Assembly (NCBI GenBank): GCA_028689195.1
Contig: JAQTWR010000182.1
Coordinates: 1 to 5,994 of the forward strand
Direction of reading: 5' to 3'
Origin: Anaerolineales bacterium
GTDB lineage: Bacteria; Chloroflexota; Anaerolineae; Anaerolineales; Villigracilaceae
DNA: 5,994 nucleotides
Shown here: positions 5,210 through 5,994 of the stretch, one piece after another
How positions within the stretch are numbered: the stretch's first letter is position 1
How the letters are laid out: each line of letters opens with the position of its first letter
Made by a program: the position numbers and the translations under genes
Notes under the pieces: model-generated
What the model was told of the DNA's origin: nothing
Seen by the model: only the letters and a program-made list of their open reading frames with translations
Database searches by the model: none

Positions 5210-5746
5210 ATGAACTACGTTTTCTTTGACTTGGAATCCCAAAACTTAATTGACGAAGTCGGCGGACGCGAAAATATTAATCAACTAAAACTTTCATGCG
5301 GAGTCACATGGTCAACGCAGCGGAATGATTTTGCCGTGTATTGGGAGAAGGACGCGCCCGTGTTGATTCAAGAACTAAAGTCCGCGACAAAAGTCATCGG
5401 CTTCAACCTGCGCGGATTTGACTACGTCGTCCTGCAACCCTACGCGCCCGATGTTCGCATGGCTTCCATCCCTACGCTCGATATGCTTTTGGATATTCAG
5501 CAAATTTTGGGATTTCGTCTCAGCCTCGATAATATCGCCGGCGCGAGTTTGGGCGCAACCAAAAGCGCGGACGGACTCAAAGCCGTCGAATGGTTTCGCG
5601 CGGGCGAGATGGATAAAATCGCGGAATATTGCAAAATGGATGTGGAGATCACGCGCCGCGTTTTTGAATTCGGGCGCGATAACGGATATGTTTTTTATAA
5701 ATCCAAATTGGGCAGTAAGTTGAAAGTCAACGTAAAGTGGAAGTGA
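5210..5746 (+). CDS. predicted DEDDy-type 3'-5' exonuclease (RNase H-like fold)
   Basis: The 178-residue product carries a complete DEDDy set. Motif I is FFDLES with D7 and E9; motif II is GFNLRGFDYVVL (64-75) with D71; motif III is YCKMDVEIT (140-148), where Y140 and D144 form Y-X3-D. The LGFRLSLDNIAGASLG stretch (100-115) resembles the segment between motifs II and III in such enzymes. Related domains are often fused to helicases or polymerases, but this one stands alone with nothing but a short basic tail. The substrate (DNA or RNA) cannot be told from sequence. AGAGG at 5199-5203 is a good ribosome binding site, six bases before the ATG. The gene follows cca by 72 bases across the 17-bp inverted repeat, so it may be co-transcribed or separately controlled. 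Fold and catalytic residues are well supported; the specific role is unknown. Confidence 0.82.
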   Translation: MNYVFFDLESQNLIDEVGGRENINQLKLSCGVTWSTQRNDFAVYWEKDAPVLIQELKSATKVIGFNLRGFDYVVLQPYAPDVRMASIPTLDMLLDIQQILGFRLSLDNIAGASLGATKSADGLKAVEWFRAGEMDKIAEYCKMDVEITRRVFEFGRDNGYVFYKSKLGSKLKVNVKWK

Positions 5747-5885
5747 TTAGGGTTTGTAATTATTAACTTCCGTCATTGCGAGGAGGGGAGCGACGAAGCA
5801 ATCCTCATTTATGAATAACAGATTGCTTCGCTACGCTCGCAATGACGCTAACAAAGGAAAGTTATATTTTTACGAACCCTTAGTC
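5745..5885. repeat. larger imperfect inverted repeat enclosing repeat copy 3
   Basis: The left segment 5745-5769 (GATTAGGGTTTGTAA to TTAACTT) pairs imperfectly with the right segment 5859-5885 (AAGTTATA to ACGAACCCTTAGTC). Compared as reverse complements, they agree at most positions with small gaps. Copy 3 of the GTCATTGCGAG repeat lies inside. The left end overlaps the exonuclease stop codon. The alignment was made by eye, and the exact boundaries are uncertain. No ORF or transposase lies inside, so a MITE-like element of about 140 bp is possible. Confidence 0.5.
5771..5847. repeat. GTCATTGCGAG palindromic repeat, copy 3 (best preserved)
   Basis: CGTCATTGCGAG (5771-5782) and CTCGCAATGACG (5836-5847) are perfect 12-bp inverted ends. 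Nested inside, CGAAGCAATC (5794-5803) and GATTGCTTCG (5821-5830) are a perfect 10-bp inverted pair. The RNA or single-stranded DNA could fold into a long two-part stem. At 77 bp it defines the element most clearly. It lies downstream of the exonuclease gene in a stretch with no convincing ORF. Confidence 0.85.
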
Positions 5886-5924
5886 CAATAATTGGCTGGT
5901 TATCTGGTCGGCTCGTTGAACAAT

Positions 5925-5953
5925 AAAAACGCCCCGACGTTCTACGTCGGGGC
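5925..5953 (-). terminator. intrinsic terminator for a convergent minus-strand gene beyond the right edge
   Basis: GCCCCGACGT (5931-5940) pairs with ACGTCGGGGC (5944-5953) around a TCT loop, a 10-bp GC-rich stem. Read on the minus strand, the stem is followed by GTTTTTATTG, a suitable T tract. On the + strand the following bases are G-rich, so termination runs leftward. The last 40 bases of the window would then hold the 3' end of a minus-strand gene. All three minus frames reach a stop there, giving possible endings such as QPLAS or SRLLLK, so the product cannot be identified. Confidence 0.85.
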
Positions 5954-5994
5954 GGGTGAGAAAAGGGGCTATTTATTTAAGAAGCAAGCGGCTG

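Noticed and set aside
1417..5847. CRISPR array formed by the repeated GTCATTGCGAG motifs
   Set aside because: The three copies are hundreds to thousands of bases apart, palindromic, and of different lengths. There are no regular spacers and no cas genes.
5886..5994. Partial minus-strand gene at the right edge
   Set aside because: At most six or seven codons would lie inside the window and all three frames end in a stop, so only the terminator was annotated.

Overview
The window is a gene-dense, moderately GC-rich bacterial segment with every recognisable gene on the + strand. The style points to Chloroflexota, probably class Anaerolineae. The reasons are the tailed L21 and L31 proteins, the CCA enzyme with an extra N-terminal domain, and dispersed GTCATTGCGAG / GAAGCAATC palindromic repeats in the gaps. 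This assignment is inference, since no rRNA or strong marker phylogeny is available here.

Layout. (1) Positions 10-1327 hold a ribosomal protein operon, rplU-rpmA-rpmE (L21, L27, L31), tightly packed with 12- and 1-base gaps. L21 has a long Lys/Ala-rich tail. L31 is about 110 residues longer than usual, and the extension contains a segment that aligns well with the C-terminal domain of the RNA polymerase alpha subunit. (2) A strong intrinsic terminator (1371-1402) closes the operon, and a possible promoter overlaps its upstream edge. (3) tdk (thymidine kinase) and hpt (hypoxanthine phosphoribosyltransferase) follow, both nucleotide-salvage genes; a palindromic repeat precedes each. (4) Positions 2818-5137 hold a three-gene cluster with ATGA stop/start overlaps at both junctions. 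It encodes a minimal nucleotidyltransferase (MNT), a HEPN-domain protein, and an HD-type CCA-adding enzyme/poly(A) polymerase with an N-terminal DUF5678-like domain. (5) A 17-bp inverted repeat made of two palindromic arms separates this cluster from a small DEDDy-type (RNase H-fold) exonuclease gene at 5210-5746. (6) The right end has a third palindromic repeat nested in a larger imperfect inverted repeat. Beyond it lies an intrinsic terminator facing left, which implies a convergent minus-strand gene just outside the window.

How the genes fit together. The left half is translation machinery plus nucleotide salvage, and rpmE-tdk adjacency is also known from Firmicutes. The right half is RNA-end biology: a HEPN/MNT toxin-antitoxin-like pair co-translated with an enzyme that builds tRNA 3' ends, then a predicted 3'-5' exonuclease. 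The two observations most worth following are the L31/alpha-CTD fusion and the MNT-HEPN-CCA translational coupling.
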